From assembly GCF_036373705.1 (NCBI RefSeq), contig NW_027102662.1:372001-436000 (forward strand): a DNA stretch of 64,000 nt. Reading direction: 5' to 3'. Below the pieces are notes generated by a model. The model was given only the letters and a program-made list of their open reading frames with translations. It did not search any database and was not told the origin of the DNA. Positions 17,646-28,892 of the stretch are shown piece after piece. Position 1 is the first letter of the stretch. The number at the start of each line of letters is the position of its first letter. This DNA comes from Amia ocellicauda. Its lineage: Eukaryota > Chordata > Actinopteri > Amiiformes > Amiidae. A program made the translations under genes and the position numbers.

Positions 17646-18640
17646 ACCTGTTGTTCTTGTTGTTCTTGTTGGTCAACTGTAGAGTGTGAATGGGTCGGCT
17701 CTTCCTGTAGTGTTTGGGGGTCTTTTTTAAATATACATGTAATGGTTTAGTAAATCTAAACCGTTATAAGATCAACAAGTTCTGTTGTCTGTAATGGTCC
17801 CAGGTCTTAACAATGCCAGTTTTGAATAGTGCGTTTATCATATTCACACTGTCTCTGTCTGTCTCTCTCTCTCTCTCGCCCAATCATTTTATAAGATCAA
17901 CAAGTTCTGTTGTCTGTTATGATCCCAGGTCCTAACAATGCCTGTTTTGCATAGGGTACTTATGTTATCCACACTGTATCTGGCTCTGTCTCTCCCCTCA
18001 AATTTAATTAAAAATAAAATTAAAAAAGAGGGTGTGTGTGTGGGTGTTTGTGTGTATAGGTTAATTGTTTTTGTAAAAAAAAAAAAAAAAAGCTGTGGTT
18101 ATATTTTATCTCTCACATAATGTGTTCAGTCGTTTTACTTAAATACATTCTAGGGTCTTAAAGCTCATAAGAGTTAGACTTAAGATAAGGATATGCTTTT
18201 AAGGTATTTTAGCAGTCTCAATCCCTGATGATAAGGAATCGTTTAAAAAATAAAAACAACTGATCACTCAATGCTAAATAGATCACAACACTCAAGGCTA
18301 AATCACTCACACCATGGGTGGCGGGGGTGGGCTCAGACAACAGTACGTATGGCATGTGGTATCAAAACATTCAGAATACTTTTAACCTATATAATTTATA
18401 AGCTTTGTAAAATAAACCCAAATATCTCTTTTGCGGGGATAAACGCTGTTCTGAGTAGTTTGTGACTTGTTTAATACCAAACAAAGCATCGCTATTAAAA
18501 AAAAAAAAAAAATCACTGTAAAAGCGCTAGTTATTTTAGATCTTTATAGTTATTTTCTTGGCTCAGGTTGTTTTTTAGCGCTTATAAAGGCCTGAAATAT
18601 TCTTAGTGGTTTGTTGACTATAGGTCTTGATGCACAAAGG
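17646..18640. repeat. Left subterminal noncoding region, unit B
   Basis: Same as 779-1719, including the ~115-bp imperfect direct repeat (about 17764-18002). At its end it has a TATAAA (18593-18598) that unit A has lost. No gene seen. Confidence 0.65.
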
Positions 18641-18761
18641 CCAGACCAGAACAATGCCTTACACGCAGATCCGGCATGTGGCCATCAGTATAAGTATGAA
18701 GGTCTGGTCTTCAGCTCGACAGACTCTTACTGACCTTTCGATTTAAGACTAAAGATCAACA
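18641..18761 (+). promoter_or_regulatory. Promoter and 5' UTR of the spliced gene, unit B
   Basis: TATAAG near 18689 between inverted CCAGACC/GGTCTGG motifs, as in unit A. The upstream TATAAA at 18593 offers a second possible start region. Confidence 0.45.
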
Positions 18762-20803
18762 ATGTCCGGAAACAACATCAGCGACTTCGATTTAAATGAG
18801 TTTTTAGGCAAGTCTTCAGATTATTTTCATTGACTCAGAGCGTGTTGTGTGCATGTATTGTAAATAAGGCTATAACATCTGTTTTAAGTTCTGTAAAATT
18901 ATTTTTCAGCCAGTCAACAGGAGTTAATTCCCAACGCTGAGGAGATCATCTGGAACAACGACGGTAAGATTTTTGTGTTTGCGCTCATGGGTTCTTATGT
19001 ATGGGTGTGTGTGGTTTTGAAGCGGCTCATTAGAGTTATGAAAACGTTTTAATATATATTAATGCCGGTCTCTTTAATTACACAGAAACTATCGAAAGGC
19101 CTGTGATTAATGTCTCCGAGGATCGACCAAGAGAAGTGGTTGTCCCTAGACAGACTGTCTGCCGACCGGGTAAGAACTAAATCCCTGTTTGTTTGTATAA
19201 CGTTTCTGTAAGATGTTTGAGTCCAGTTTTGTTAATTTTAAAAAATTATCCTGTCTAACAGTATTAAGAAACGTGGTTCGAGACAACGAAAGGCCTTCCA
19301 CATCGAGGGCTTGTTTCGTTTTACCTTCGAGAACCGTAACCTTTCAAGAATCTGAAAGGCCGTCAGCCCCGGTATCTGATAGCTGTGAGTATATGTCTGC
19401 AGCCTGTAAGAGGTTAAAGCTTTTTATAAAGCGGTGTGGTTAAAGGTTAAACATGTCTCTTACCTTCACAGCGGTGCAAAAAGCTAAACCAGCCGAAAAA
19501 AATAAGAAACGATTATTCTGTGGAGGTAAGTAAGATCTTTCAAACTTTAATGTTTTTAAAAGGGCTTTGTTTGCCCGTTGAGGGCTAATATTTAAGCGAT
19601 GGGTGACCGTTTCCTGTAGGGCGGGGGGTTCTGGGAAAGATCTTTAGAAGTCCGGACAGGTCTAGGCTTGTTTCTGGGGAACGTGTTTAGAAATGACCGA
19701 TTGCCGTACCGTCTGGTTAGGAAGTAAAGCCGTCCGAAATGGTTTAGTAAGTTGTTTGGCTTATCTCCCGCTATTATACTTCTGTTTTAAAGTGGTTGTA
19801 GGAAAAGGCTTGAAGGTGTTCATTGTATTTAATATTTAAACAGATCGTGAAAACGTTTGTGAAACAGGAAGTCCCGGGATCAGGAATCGTTTACACTTGG
19901 AAGGTTCAATTAAAAATGAAATGTTGTTGTGTGTGTGTGTGTTTTATTAACAATATTACAGTTTTTAAAGAAACATTTAAGAAACAGTTTATTTACAGCG
20001 GCTTCTCTGTTTTACATTTATTATCAAGTCCTAATAAATATATTGTCTGTAAATAATATTGCGTTGTAGTGAATGTCTAAGGCTATTTTCAAAGGTCTAA
20101 AAAAGCTAAAGGTTTTGAATGTCCTGGACATGTTGTTTTAAGTTTGATTTCTGTCGCCGTTTAAAGATGTAAATGTAATGTATATTTTTATTCTTCCCAA
20201 GACTCTTGGGATAGTCATTCTGTGGATGAGCTATTGAGAACAATTACCCCGTCTAAGTGGGATCAAACATCTTCCCCGGTGAGATCACCGAGAGGATCCC
20301 CCACGGTGGTCTTGGAGACCCCCCAACATCTACTCAGGCCACAGCCTTCTGGGGGTAATTCAACACCCCAGATTCAGCCCGCCGCATTGTCGGGCGGAAC
20401 AAATACAGGCATCCAACAACCTCATGGGTCGCCGTCAGTCAGGGCTGACACACCACCCAACGACGGCCTGGTTTCAACATCGTTCCCCCAGACCCATTTC
20501 TTGGCTACAGAAACGCGGAACAGTACCCCGCGCTTGGCCAGGGTGTCACCGCAAAGGCCTTCTTGGTCTCCGTCCATGAGTATACGCTCGCTCCTTGCCT
20601 CCTTCGACCGAGATTTACCGGAGCGACCATCCTTTGAAGCTGAGCCAGGCCACCAGCCCCCGGAGCTACTTCCTGAAGGTCGGCATGAGTTGCTACATAC
20701 TTTGTTACAAAATCAAAGACTTGTGTTAGTGGGGCAAAACCTGGTGATAGAGAGCCAAAACACCCTTATTAATACCCTTACTAACGAATTGTACCGTATT
20801 TAA
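18762..20803 (+). CDS. Seven-exon gene of unknown function, unit B
   Basis: Exons 18762-18807, 18910-18963, 19086-19169, 19262-19384, 19472-19525, 19844-19903 and 20202-20803, with the same phases and the same GC-AG first intron as in unit A. The open frame is unbroken. Differences from A are a few substitutions, such as His for Arg and Leu for Pro in the last exon. The exon 6 donor is GTTCAA here, weaker still. Confidence 0.62.
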
Positions 20804-20965
20804 TGTTTTAATAGACACAAAACGCCTTACTATTGTGGGTTGTTGGAAAAATAAAAAATAAATTAAAAAATGTCCTGACTTGGTAAAAGAACTCACAAAC
20901 TAAAGGATTATGAACAAGCTAGGGCCCCAAAAAGACCTTCCCGAGAGAACATCCCCGGCCCTGTT

Positions 20966-21784
20966 GTGAACTCCTCTGATGTCCCAATGAACCTGGAACT
21001 ATTACAAATGATAAATGATTTAAATAACCCCCAATTACCACTGATAGAATGTGAATTAACAGACTTACCGGTGAACCCTGACCTGTTACAGATGGTCAAT
21101 GATCTAAATAACCACCTCCCACCGGTAGCGCTTATAGAGGTTCACCCCCTAGTTCACCCCGATTTGTTTGAAATGGTGGAGGCTTTGGAGGAGCTACCCC
21201 GACCAAATTCTGCCCCTATTATAAATGATTTGAGACAATTAGAACACAGGATGGCGGCAGAAGCAGCCATCACTATAGAGGAGGGTCTTGACATTAACCG
21301 GTTGGATATCTTTGAAGGACTTTTACAGGCTTTAAATGAGCCTCCTCAAAAAGGGGGTTTTGTAGATGTCAGCAGTGGGGGTGTTCGGAATGTGGAGGGT
21401 TCTGAGACTGATAAGGCTGTGGAGGACATGCTCTGTGAGAATGTAGGGGGTGAAGGCTTTGTTCAAAATGATGATGTGTCCAAGAGTACCAGTGATCCCG
21501 TGATTATAGATAGACCGGCCTATAACAATTTTGAAATGATTCAGCGTTTTAATTTTGCAGAACTTTTAAATTGTGACAATTATGCAGAAATATTTGTCAA
21601 CATACACGAGGCCTTGCAGAAAATGCTTGAACAGGTTGCTGAAAGGGTCAGACCTCGAGATGTTGTACAGTTAGAACTCAGAGGGGATGATTTGTTTAGC
21701 AACCTATCTGTAATGCTGAGTGGAGATAATTTAGACGTCTGGCTAAAATCGAAGCGTTATTGCAAAGTAACGCAGCCATCATAG
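20966..21784 (+). CDS. POLB: DNA polymerase B, N-terminal part, unit B
   Basis: 272 aa, intact as an ORF. It carries the same TGA at the third codon after the upstream ATG (20870) and the same frame change into the next ORF as unit A. The triplicated LLQM-type repeat is present. Confidence 0.7.
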   Translation: MNSSDVPMNLELLQMINDLNNPQLPLIECELTDLPVNPDLLQMVNDLNNHLPPVALIEVHPLVHPDLFEMVEALEELPRPNSAPIINDLRQLEHRMAAEAAITIEEGLDINRLDIFEGLLQALNEPPQKGGFVDVSSGGVRNVEGSETDKAVEDMLCENVGGEGFVQNDDVSKSTSDPVIIDRPAYNNFEMIQRFNFAELLNCDNYAEIFVNIHEALQKMLEQVAERVRPRDVVQLELRGDDLFSNLSVMLSGDNLDVWLKSKRYCKVTQPS

Positions 21785-22914
21785 CTGATGAAAGTCTGTC
21801 TCTGGTAATGAATGTGGTTCGTAACCCTGAGGGTGGGGCGCTTAGAAGACTGTCGAAATGCTTGAAGAACGACATAATTAGGACCAAGCTCAGGCAATTA
21901 GTGGTGAGTTCCAGTGGGGACAATAAGCTCTGTTTTGCTTACAGTTTAATAAAACTACTCACCCCCGACATGCCTGAACCCCAAGCTCTGCAAGAGGCTT
22001 TAATGCTTCATCAGAGGGCCGGCTTAAACTCTCAACAGATGGTTGCCTTTTCAGACATCACCAAGTTTGAGGAGTTGTTGTCTTTAAAAATTGTTGTGTG
22101 GTACCGTTGTGAGGTAAAGGAAGTATTTGTGAAATTTCAGATACATCCTGAAACCCTTACACAGACACTGTTTCTCTTCCTAAGTGATAGTCATTACTTT
22201 GGAATAAAGAGTTTGACGGCTTTTTTGGGTTGTTCGTATGTTTGTCATTGGTGTTATAAGGCCTTCAATGATAAGCTTAAGCACCGCTGTGACGGTTACT
22301 GTAACGTCTGTTTCAATCCGCAATGTCGTAAGGGTTTGGCCCCTACCATCCGATGTAAAGATTGCTTAAGGATTTGTCTCTCAGCGTTCTGTTTTTCCGA
22401 GCATAAGGTACAGAGGGCCGCTGCTGAGGGGGTTAAAAAACGGAGTTATTGTGATCAAACTAAATATTGCCCGCAGTGTTGCCTCCAGTACCGTTTTCAT
22501 GAGGTTAAACCACACAAATGTCTGGAGCCGAGATGCAGGATCTGTAATGCTGATTTAACCCCGGGGTCCGAACACCAGTGCTTTATTCAGCCGGTTAAAA
22601 AGGAGCCGCCGCACAACCGGTATGTCTTTTTTGCTTTTGAATGCCGGCAAGAAAACGGGGTCCACGTTGCTAATTATATACACTGTATTGACATGTTGGA
22701 TCGTGAGTGGTCAGCTAGCGGTGAGAGTTGTGTCAGGGATTTCTTTACGCGGTATCGCGGTCCAAAATACCTCAATTACACATTTATTGCCCACAATGCT
22801 AAGGGTTATGATTCTTACATTTTGATGAAGTATCTGGTGGAAAATGGGGTGACCCCAAAAATAATAGCTCAGGGTAGCAAGATCATGTGTTTCACCGACG
22901 AAGCTTTCAACTAA
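21760..22914 (+). CDS. POLB: DNA polymerase B, zinc-finger and exonuclease part, unit B
   Basis: 384 aa. Exo I again has Ala in place of Asp (codon 22633-22635). It ends at the conserved TAA 22912-22914, and the frame continues open beyond it. Confidence 0.85.
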   Translation: MQSNAAIIADESLSLVMNVVRNPEGGALRRLSKCLKNDIIRTKLRQLVVSSSGDNKLCFAYSLIKLLTPDMPEPQALQEALMLHQRAGLNSQQMVAFSDITKFEELLSLKIVVWYRCEVKEVFVKFQIHPETLTQTLFLFLSDSHYFGIKSLTAFLGCSYVCHWCYKAFNDKLKHRCDGYCNVCFNPQCRKGLAPTIRCKDCLRICLSAFCFSEHKVQRAAAEGVKKRSYCDQTKYCPQCCLQYRFHEVKPHKCLEPRCRICNADLTPGSEHQCFIQPVKKEPPHNRYVFFAFECRQENGVHVANYIHCIDMLDREWSASGESCVRDFFTRYRGPKYLNYTFIAHNAKGYDSYILMKYLVENGVTPKIIAQGSKIMCFTDEAFN

Positions 22915-22944
22915 CGTTACATAGACTCGTTAAATTTCCTCCCC

Positions 22945-25098
22945 ATGAAATTGAGCGCTTTGCCTAAGGCTCTGGGTTTTGAGGCTCAGAAGAAAGGTTG
23001 GTTCTGCCATTTTTTTAATACTAAGGACACTCAAAATTATCGAGGGTCCTACCCGCCCGCCTCTTATTATGGGGTTGATACTATGATGTCTCATGAGAGG
23101 GAGGAATTCTTTAAATGGTACAATACGGTTAAGGGAGGTGTTTTTGATTTCCGAGAAGAGATGGCCGCTTATTGTAAAAATGATGTGGTGATCCTTAAAG
23201 AAGCCTGTGTGCGTTTCCGCGCCGAGGTTATCAACACATCAGGTCTCGACCCTTTGCAAAGTGTGACCATAGCGTCTCTCTGCATGAAAATGTATCGGTC
23301 CAATTTCTTGCAGAAAAACACTATAGCGGTCACCACTTCTGACAACTATCGTGCTAGACAAAAGAACTTTTCGACTGTCTCCATACAGTGGCTGGAATAC
23401 CTGAGTGCCCGGGATAACATCTTCATCAGACATGCTTTAAATCAAGGGGAAGTCAAAATGGGGCCTTATGACTTAGACGGTTTTAGCGACGTGTCCGGGC
23501 GGCATACCGCTTATGAGTTTGCAGGTTGTATTTACCATGGCTGTCCTCAGTGCTTCGACCCAAACACCTTTAACCCCGTAACACAAAAACTCTGCGGTGA
23601 TATGTACTATGATTTCCAGGAACGAATTGAAACTTTAAAAAACACCTATGGTTTGAACGTGCTGGTGATTTGGAAACACGAGTGGACGACCCTGAAGGAA
23701 CAGGAAGCGGGGGTACAACGGTTTATGGAAACCTTGGACTTTCCTGAACGTCTAGAGCCCCGGGATGCGTTATTTGGGGGTCGTACCAACGCCCTCTGTT
23801 TACATTATGAGGTAAAGGAGGGTGAGAGAGTAGATTACTATGATTTCACCAGTCTGTACCCTTATGTCAACAAGACCAAAATGTACCCGGTGGGGCGTCC
23901 AACCATTGTTTATCGTGACTTTCTCGAAATCGGACATTACTTTGGTTTGATCAAAGTCACCATGTACCCTCCTCGCGAGCTGTTCTTACCCGTGTTGCCT
24001 TACAGGTGTTCGGGAAAATTGATGTTCCCTCTGTGTAGAACGTGTGTGGAAACTGAAAATCAAACTACCTCTTGTCTGCACAGTGATGAAGAGAGAGCGC
24101 TGACGGGTGTCTGGTGTAGCATTGAGCTTGACAAGGCGGTGGAGAAAGGTTACAGAGTCGGTAAGGTGAATGAGGTTTGGCATTTTTCTGAAAAATCTGA
24201 TACTCTTTTTGCTGATTACATTATGACCCATCTGAAAGGGAAACAGGAGGCATCGGGCTATCCCTCATGGTGTGTTGACTCCGCGGCCAAAGAGCGATAC
24301 GTTCAGCAATATTTTGAAAAGGAAGGGATCCGTCTAGAGCCGGGGAACATAACTGTCAACCCCGCCAAGAGACAAATGTCCAAACTGATTTTAAACAGTC
24401 TGTGGGGTAAGTTTGGGGAAAGAAATTACCGTCTAAACACAACCTTGATTAAAACCCCTGAACAGTTTATAGAATTTATGTTTTCCAAACAACATGCAGT
24501 ATCACACTTTCAATTCTTAAATGACCACGTGGCACAGGTCCAGTGGAGGGCCCCTAAAGATTTCCCCACCAAACAGGGGAACGTTAATGTTTTCATAGCG
24601 TTTTTTACCACGGCTTACGCCCGGCTTGAACTGTACAACTTAATGGATCAGTTGCAGGAACGCACGCTCTATCATGATACTGACTCTGTAATCTTTGTCA
24701 CCAGGCCAGGGGATTGGGTCCCTCCCCTCGGGGACTACCTTGGGGAGTTAACGAGCGAACTAGATCCTCAGGACCACATAGTGGAGTTTGTTTCAGGGGG
24801 TCCTAAGACTTACGCATACAGAACGGCTGCGGGTAAGACCTGTATGAAAGTTAAGGGTTTCACTCTGAACCATTGTAACAACAAGCTCATTAACATCAAG
24901 TCTCTGACGACCCTGGTAGAAAGTTTTGTAACCGAGAAAGACGCGCCTCCTCGTGAGATTATTACAGCCGGAAATCAGATCTATCGCAATAAAAAGGGGT
25001 ACACGTTGGAAAATAGATCACTAAACAAACGATTCAGGGTGGTGTACAATAAAAGAGTGTTGAAGACTGATTATACCACTCTGCCTTATGGATATTAG
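22945..25098 (+). CDS. POLB: DNA polymerase B, catalytic part, unit B
   Basis: 717 aa with motifs A (DFTSLYP), B (NSLWGKFG), C (DTDS) and KVKG all intact. It differs from A by very few residues (for example Cys for Ser in KLCGD). Ends within the ATPase start. Confidence 0.92.
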   Translation: MKLSALPKALGFEAQKKGWFCHFFNTKDTQNYRGSYPPASYYGVDTMMSHEREEFFKWYNTVKGGVFDFREEMAAYCKNDVVILKEACVRFRAEVINTSGLDPLQSVTIASLCMKMYRSNFLQKNTIAVTTSDNYRARQKNFSTVSIQWLEYLSARDNIFIRHALNQGEVKMGPYDLDGFSDVSGRHTAYEFAGCIYHGCPQCFDPNTFNPVTQKLCGDMYYDFQERIETLKNTYGLNVLVIWKHEWTTLKEQEAGVQRFMETLDFPERLEPRDALFGGRTNALCLHYEVKEGERVDYYDFTSLYPYVNKTKMYPVGRPTIVYRDFLEIGHYFGLIKVTMYPPRELFLPVLPYRCSGKLMFPLCRTCVETENQTTSCLHSDEERALTGVWCSIELDKAVEKGYRVGKVNEVWHFSEKSDTLFADYIMTHLKGKQEASGYPSWCVDSAAKERYVQQYFEKEGIRLEPGNITVNPAKRQMSKLILNSLWGKFGERNYRLNTTLIKTPEQFIEFMFSKQHAVSHFQFLNDHVAQVQWRAPKDFPTKQGNVNVFIAFFTTAYARLELYNLMDQLQERTLYHDTDSVIFVTRPGDWVPPLGDYLGELTSELDPQDHIVEFVSGGPKTYAYRTAAGKTCMKVKGFTLNHCNNKLINIKSLTTLVESFVTEKDAPPREIITAGNQIYRNKKGYTLENRSLNKRFRVVYNKRVLKTDYTTLPYGY

Positions 25099-25759
25099 CG
25101 GTGGTTTTGATAACAGACTTCAACACCCTTTCTCCTGTATTATAGCCGGTCCCTCCAATTCGGGGAAGAGCTATCTTATAAAGAACATCATAGAAGATGT
25201 GGACGCAACCGTGTCCCAAGCTCTTGACAACATAGTGTGGTGTTACTCTTGCTGGCAACCTCTCTACGATGATTTGGCTTCGAAAAAAAATAATCTGAAA
25301 TTTGTGCAAGGTCTCCCCGCCTCGTTGTGTGGCGATGACTTGTTCCCGCCCGGTCAAACTAATCTAGTGATCCTTGATGACCTGATGGAGCAGGCCGGTG
25401 ACAACAGTGAAGTGGAAAAAGCTTTCACAAAGTACACTCATCATAGGAATTTAAGTATTATTTATTTAGTTCAAAATCTATTTTTTCAAGGTAAAAAAAG
25501 CCACACTATTAATTTAAATGCCAATTATATAATTCTTTTTAAAAACCCCAGAGATAAACTACAGGTCACCGTCTTGGCTCGTCAAATATACCCTAACCAG
25601 ACCAAGTTCTTTTTGGAGGCATTTAAAGATGCCACCAAAAAACCCTACGGGTACTTGATTGCGGACTTAAAAGCACAAACCCCAGAAGACTTTCGCCTCA
25701 GAACAGGTTTGTGCCCACCCGATTGGCCGGCAGTGTATGTGCTAAAGAAAAGGAAATAA
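25088..25759 (+). CDS. ATP: A32/FtsK-like packaging ATPase, unit B
   Basis: 223 aa, intact, Walker A GPSNSGKS and Walker B LVILDD. One residue differs from A (Gly for Asp near residue 82). Confidence 0.92.
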   Translation: MDISGGFDNRLQHPFSCIIAGPSNSGKSYLIKNIIEDVDATVSQALDNIVWCYSCWQPLYDDLASKKNNLKFVQGLPASLCGDDLFPPGQTNLVILDDLMEQAGDNSEVEKAFTKYTHHRNLSIIYLVQNLFFQGKKSHTINLNANYIILFKNPRDKLQVTVLARQIYPNQTKFFLEAFKDATKKPYGYLIADLKAQTPEDFRLRTGLCPPDWPAVYVLKKRK

Positions 25760-25765
25760 ATAAGA

Positions 25766-26101
25766 ATGTCTGTTCGGATTAAAAGAAATCTGCCACTTTT
25801 GCAAATGTTATTTGAGGGGAGCCCGCGCCATAGGAAAGCTGTGCTGGCAGGGGCCCCCTCGGATTTGATCGAGACCCTGTGTGAAATAGCTTTTAACATC
25901 TTACGCGGTAATATACCCCTAACCCCTTCTCAACATTCTAAACTCAAAAAACAAAAAGCGGTTATCAAGATCATCGCTAATAAGAAGTATTCTATTAAAA
26001 GAAAAAGAAAGAAGATTAATCAAACCGGGGGTTTTATAGGACCGCTGTTGAGCATAGCCGTGCCTTTCCTAACCAGTCTTCTAGCTTCCAGAGTGGGTTA
26101 A
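25766..26101 (+). CDS. Small basic protein with hydrophobic tail, unit B
   Basis: 111 aa, identical to the unit A protein. Confidence 0.7.
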   Translation: MSVRIKRNLPLLQMLFEGSPRHRKAVLAGAPSDLIETLCEIAFNILRGNIPLTPSQHSKLKKQKAVIKIIANKKYSIKRKRKKINQTGGFIGPLLSIAVPFLTSLLASRVG

Positions 26102-26103
26102 TA

Positions 26104-26346
26104 ATGGAATATGCTCAGAAAATGTTTTTGATCCCTCAGGAGCAGCTTGAGAAACTGAGAAAAAATGTTGTCGGGCCAGAGCCCATTAGACAAACGGCCG
26201 AAAACAACTTGGACTCTGAAATGAAAGCTATACAGGCCAGGGCCGATTTAAATCAGTATTCCAAAGCCCAGTTGTATACCAACACGTTACAGCGCTACCT
26301 CCGTCTGGTTAGACAGGGTGAAAAAGATCAATACATTTTAACTTAA
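26104..26346 (+). CDS. PX/PY-type protein, N-terminal part, unit B
   Basis: 80 aa, ending at the same TAA as in unit A. Confidence 0.72.
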   Translation: MEYAQKMFLIPQEQLEKLRKNVVGPEPIRQTAENNLDSEMKAIQARADLNQYSKAQLYTNTLQRYLRLVRQGEKDQYILT

Positions 26347-26349
26347 ACC

Positions 26350-26847
26350 ATGGCCTGTCAAGAAAATGGTTCTGGGGCTGATGCGGGGGGTACGGTTGAT
26401 AAAGATGTTGCGGTGACCGAACCTGTTGAGAGTTCAGAGGGAGATGTTGTAACGGATGTTTTGAGAAACATGCCGGCCAGAAGCAAAAGACATGCACAAT
26501 ATATCCTGCACAAAATGGTTCAGAAACCGCGGGTAACTGCTTGGAATGAACAGGGTGAATTTGTTTTTAAAGGACAACTGATCAAAGGTTCACACATGTT
26601 TGATTTGTTGAAGAGTGTCACTAGCACTAATAAGGTACCCGATAGTCGCCGACCTGTAGGCTGGAATGCTTACCTACAGGCGATGGCCTGTCTGAACATG
26701 CCCCAATCAACAGTTCCTAACCAGGAAACGCTACAAAAAATCCGTCTGTGTAAAGAGGTGGAGCCTGATCTGACTCCGATATCTCATTACTCTGACCGTG
26801 CTGAGCGACCATCCTCAGGATCTATCCATCGTTGGGAAGCTTATTAA
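26350..26847 (+). CDS. PX/PY-type protein, C-terminal part, unit B
   Basis: 165 aa with WNEQGEF and GSHMFDLL. One residue differs from A (Lys for Arg). Confidence 0.72.
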   Translation: MACQENGSGADAGGTVDKDVAVTEPVESSEGDVVTDVLRNMPARSKRHAQYILHKMVQKPRVTAWNEQGEFVFKGQLIKGSHMFDLLKSVTSTNKVPDSRRPVGWNAYLQAMACLNMPQSTVPNQETLQKIRLCKEVEPDLTPISHYSDRAERPSSGSIHRWEAY

Positions 26848-27023
26848 TATCATGTTTTTATTTGTCTCCCCTGTAAATAATGACCCGATAAACAATTTTT
26901 TTTTTTTTTTTTTTTTTCAAATGTTGTACATTTATTTATACCATAACCCCTGCTTTGTATAAGAATTGTGTTGAATAAAAACAAAACTAATGATTCAAAG
27001 GCTGTTTTCATTATTTTTTCACC
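26848..27023. promoter_or_regulatory. Convergent 3' region, unit B
   Basis: T tract from about 26897, with AATAAA on each strand, as in unit A. Confidence 0.55.
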
Positions 27024-27596
27024 TTAACACGCATGACATCTTTTAAAATCCTCACAAGAACACCCCATCTGTATACATGGCTGGCTAGGGTCGTAAGTCA
27101 TTGTGTTATAAGGGGGGGTCCACAGTGTCCTGACAAACTCTGCCACTTTTTTATCATTTTGGCCTAAATCCTCACTGTACAAGGCCATAATATCGGGGTA
27201 TGACCTTCCTTTAGATCTATGATATAAGAAAAACACACAGTGTTGACCACAAGTGAAGGTCTGAAGACTTTGTACTTGACGACCGCTGTAAATGGTTTCT
27301 TGACAGTTGTTGAGCAGAAAGTTATTTATCTTCCGAGGGAAAGGTCTGAAATCCGGGGGGTTTGCATAGGAATCAAAAAATTCACCACGGTGGTCCTCCC
27401 TTAGATAAATAGCCAGCCAATGTTCTCCGGGCATATTTTTAGGGTGTGTGTTGATTATGTACATTGCAGGTAAATTCTTGATCTTAAATTTAGGCAGCTG
27501 ATCGCAGGCGTAGACTCCTTGAAACAGTTTCCGTGAGCCGGCCAGGGCATTCATGATGTGGTTGAGCTCTCTGGTGTTCATTTTAATAATAATCAT
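27024..27596 (-). CDS. PRO: Adenain-like cysteine protease, unit B (intact)
   Basis: 190 aa, full length. H59, E72/D75, Q109 and C116 are present. The C-terminal ~35 residues, lost in A, contain a Cys cluster (CSCEDFKRCHAC). The start overlaps the MCP stop. Confidence 0.92.
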   Translation of the reverse strand: MIIIKMNTRELNHIMNALAGSRKLFQGVYACDQLPKFKIKNLPAMYIINTHPKNMPGEHWLAIYLREDHRGEFFDSYANPPDFRPFPRKINNFLLNNCQETIYSGRQVQSLQTFTCGQHCVFFLYHRSKGRSYPDIMALYSEDLGQNDKKVAEFVRTLWTPPYNTMTYDPSQPCIQMGCSCEDFKRCHAC

Positions 27597-28890
27597 ACAG
27601 AACGTTTCTCCTCTGATTCACCTCAATAATGTTGTCAAACACAGCATACACGACCATATTTACAGTGCGTGGTAGAGGCTGCTTGAAACGCATCTCCAAA
27701 CGCATATTGCCCGTCTTCATCAGTGAAAAATGTTGTCCACACTCTTCGTCAGGGGTCAGGTTGAAACCGTACAGGGTGTAACCGCTGCAGTATTCCCGGC
27801 GATCGATCAGCAGAGTTTGATCCTTGAGATGGCGACCCGTAGCCAGTACTAGACTGTCATATTCACGAACCGCATTGCCGTTTTCAAAGTCAGGTTGAAA
27901 AGGTCTGGATGGAACCTGCACACCATCGACGTACAACGCTATAAATTCCGCGTTATAATGTTTAAAGTTAAAGGGGTTCTTGTTGTAAACCCCGGTAAAT
28001 GCATCATTATCTTCGAGACCTATAATAACCTGTTTTGGGAGCTGTCCTAGAAACAGATTTTCCTGGTTCATCACCCGTGTCCCTGCGGGGATACTGTGGA
28101 CTTTCATATAGACTCTTTCGATCGGGTACTTGGCGTTTGCCGTCATTAACGCCTGCGCGTGTCCTAGTTTAACCGCCGGGGAGACGGACACTTTTTTCAC
28201 AAACAGCGAGGCCGATAATATGGTCAGTTTATATTTTTCAGTATCAGGGGTCATCAGACAAAAAGCACTTTTACTACGGATCATTTTAATTTTAATGTCT
28301 ACCCCGTTGAGCATGAGTTTTTCTTGGAAAAATATGTCTGCATGGATATGCCCCATTAGCTCAAAGGTCCTCCCTTCTGTTGAAGAGGCCGTTCTTTTTT
28401 GCAAACCCTTATTGAGTCCCTCTGGATCCTTGTCGTCCATAGCTTCCGGGATGTCTTTGAAGAAAAGGCCGGGGCTGAACTGTTTGCTCAGGGTCTCCTC
28501 ACTATAATTAAGGATACACTCCATCATGGCTCTATAGGGGTAAGTATTGCTGCTTTGACTAATGAGCCGATCTCCCAGGGTCACATCCACCTGTGAAAAC
28601 ATGGTGGCCACCGGGTAATTGATGACCCCAGCGTTGGCCGTCTTCTCGATTGCATCGCCATCCTCATCAGTCACTTTACAGTTCATTAAAATAAATGTGT
28701 TATTCAAATCAATATAATCCTCGCCATTGCCAGCTATAAAAAACTCCAGAGGGGCCGTGTCTGAAATTGCAGAAAGAGGGGGAATCTCTACATATATGCT
28801 CTTATCTATACTCGTTTGAGTGTATGGAACTGTAAACAGATCCAGTTCTGATTTGACGCATTCTTCCGATAGACTGTGGACAAAAGACAT
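27583..28890 (-). CDS. MCP: Major capsid protein, hexon-like, unit B
   Basis: 435 aa, intact, with the same signature stretches as unit A (NKNPFNFKHYN, VVYAVFDN). A few conservative substitutions. Confidence 0.9.
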   Translation of the reverse strand: MSFVHSLSEECVKSELDLFTVPYTQTSIDKSIYVEIPPLSAISDTAPLEFFIAGNGEDYIDLNNTFILMNCKVTDEDGDAIEKTANAGVINYPVATMFSQVDVTLGDRLISQSSNTYPYRAMMECILNYSEETLSKQFSPGLFFKDIPEAMDDKDPEGLNKGLQKRTASSTEGRTFELMGHIHADIFFQEKLMLNGVDIKIKMIRSKSAFCLMTPDTEKYKLTILSASLFVKKVSVSPAVKLGHAQALMTANAKYPIERVYMKVHSIPAGTRVMNQENLFLGQLPKQVIIGLEDNDAFTGVYNKNPFNFKHYNAEFIALYVDGVQVPSRPFQPDFENGNAVREYDSLVLATGRHLKDQTLLIDRREYCSGYTLYGFNLTPDEECGQHFSLMKTGNMRLEMRFKQPLPRTVNMVVYAVFDNIIEVNQRRNVLYDYY

Positions 28891-28892
28891 GT

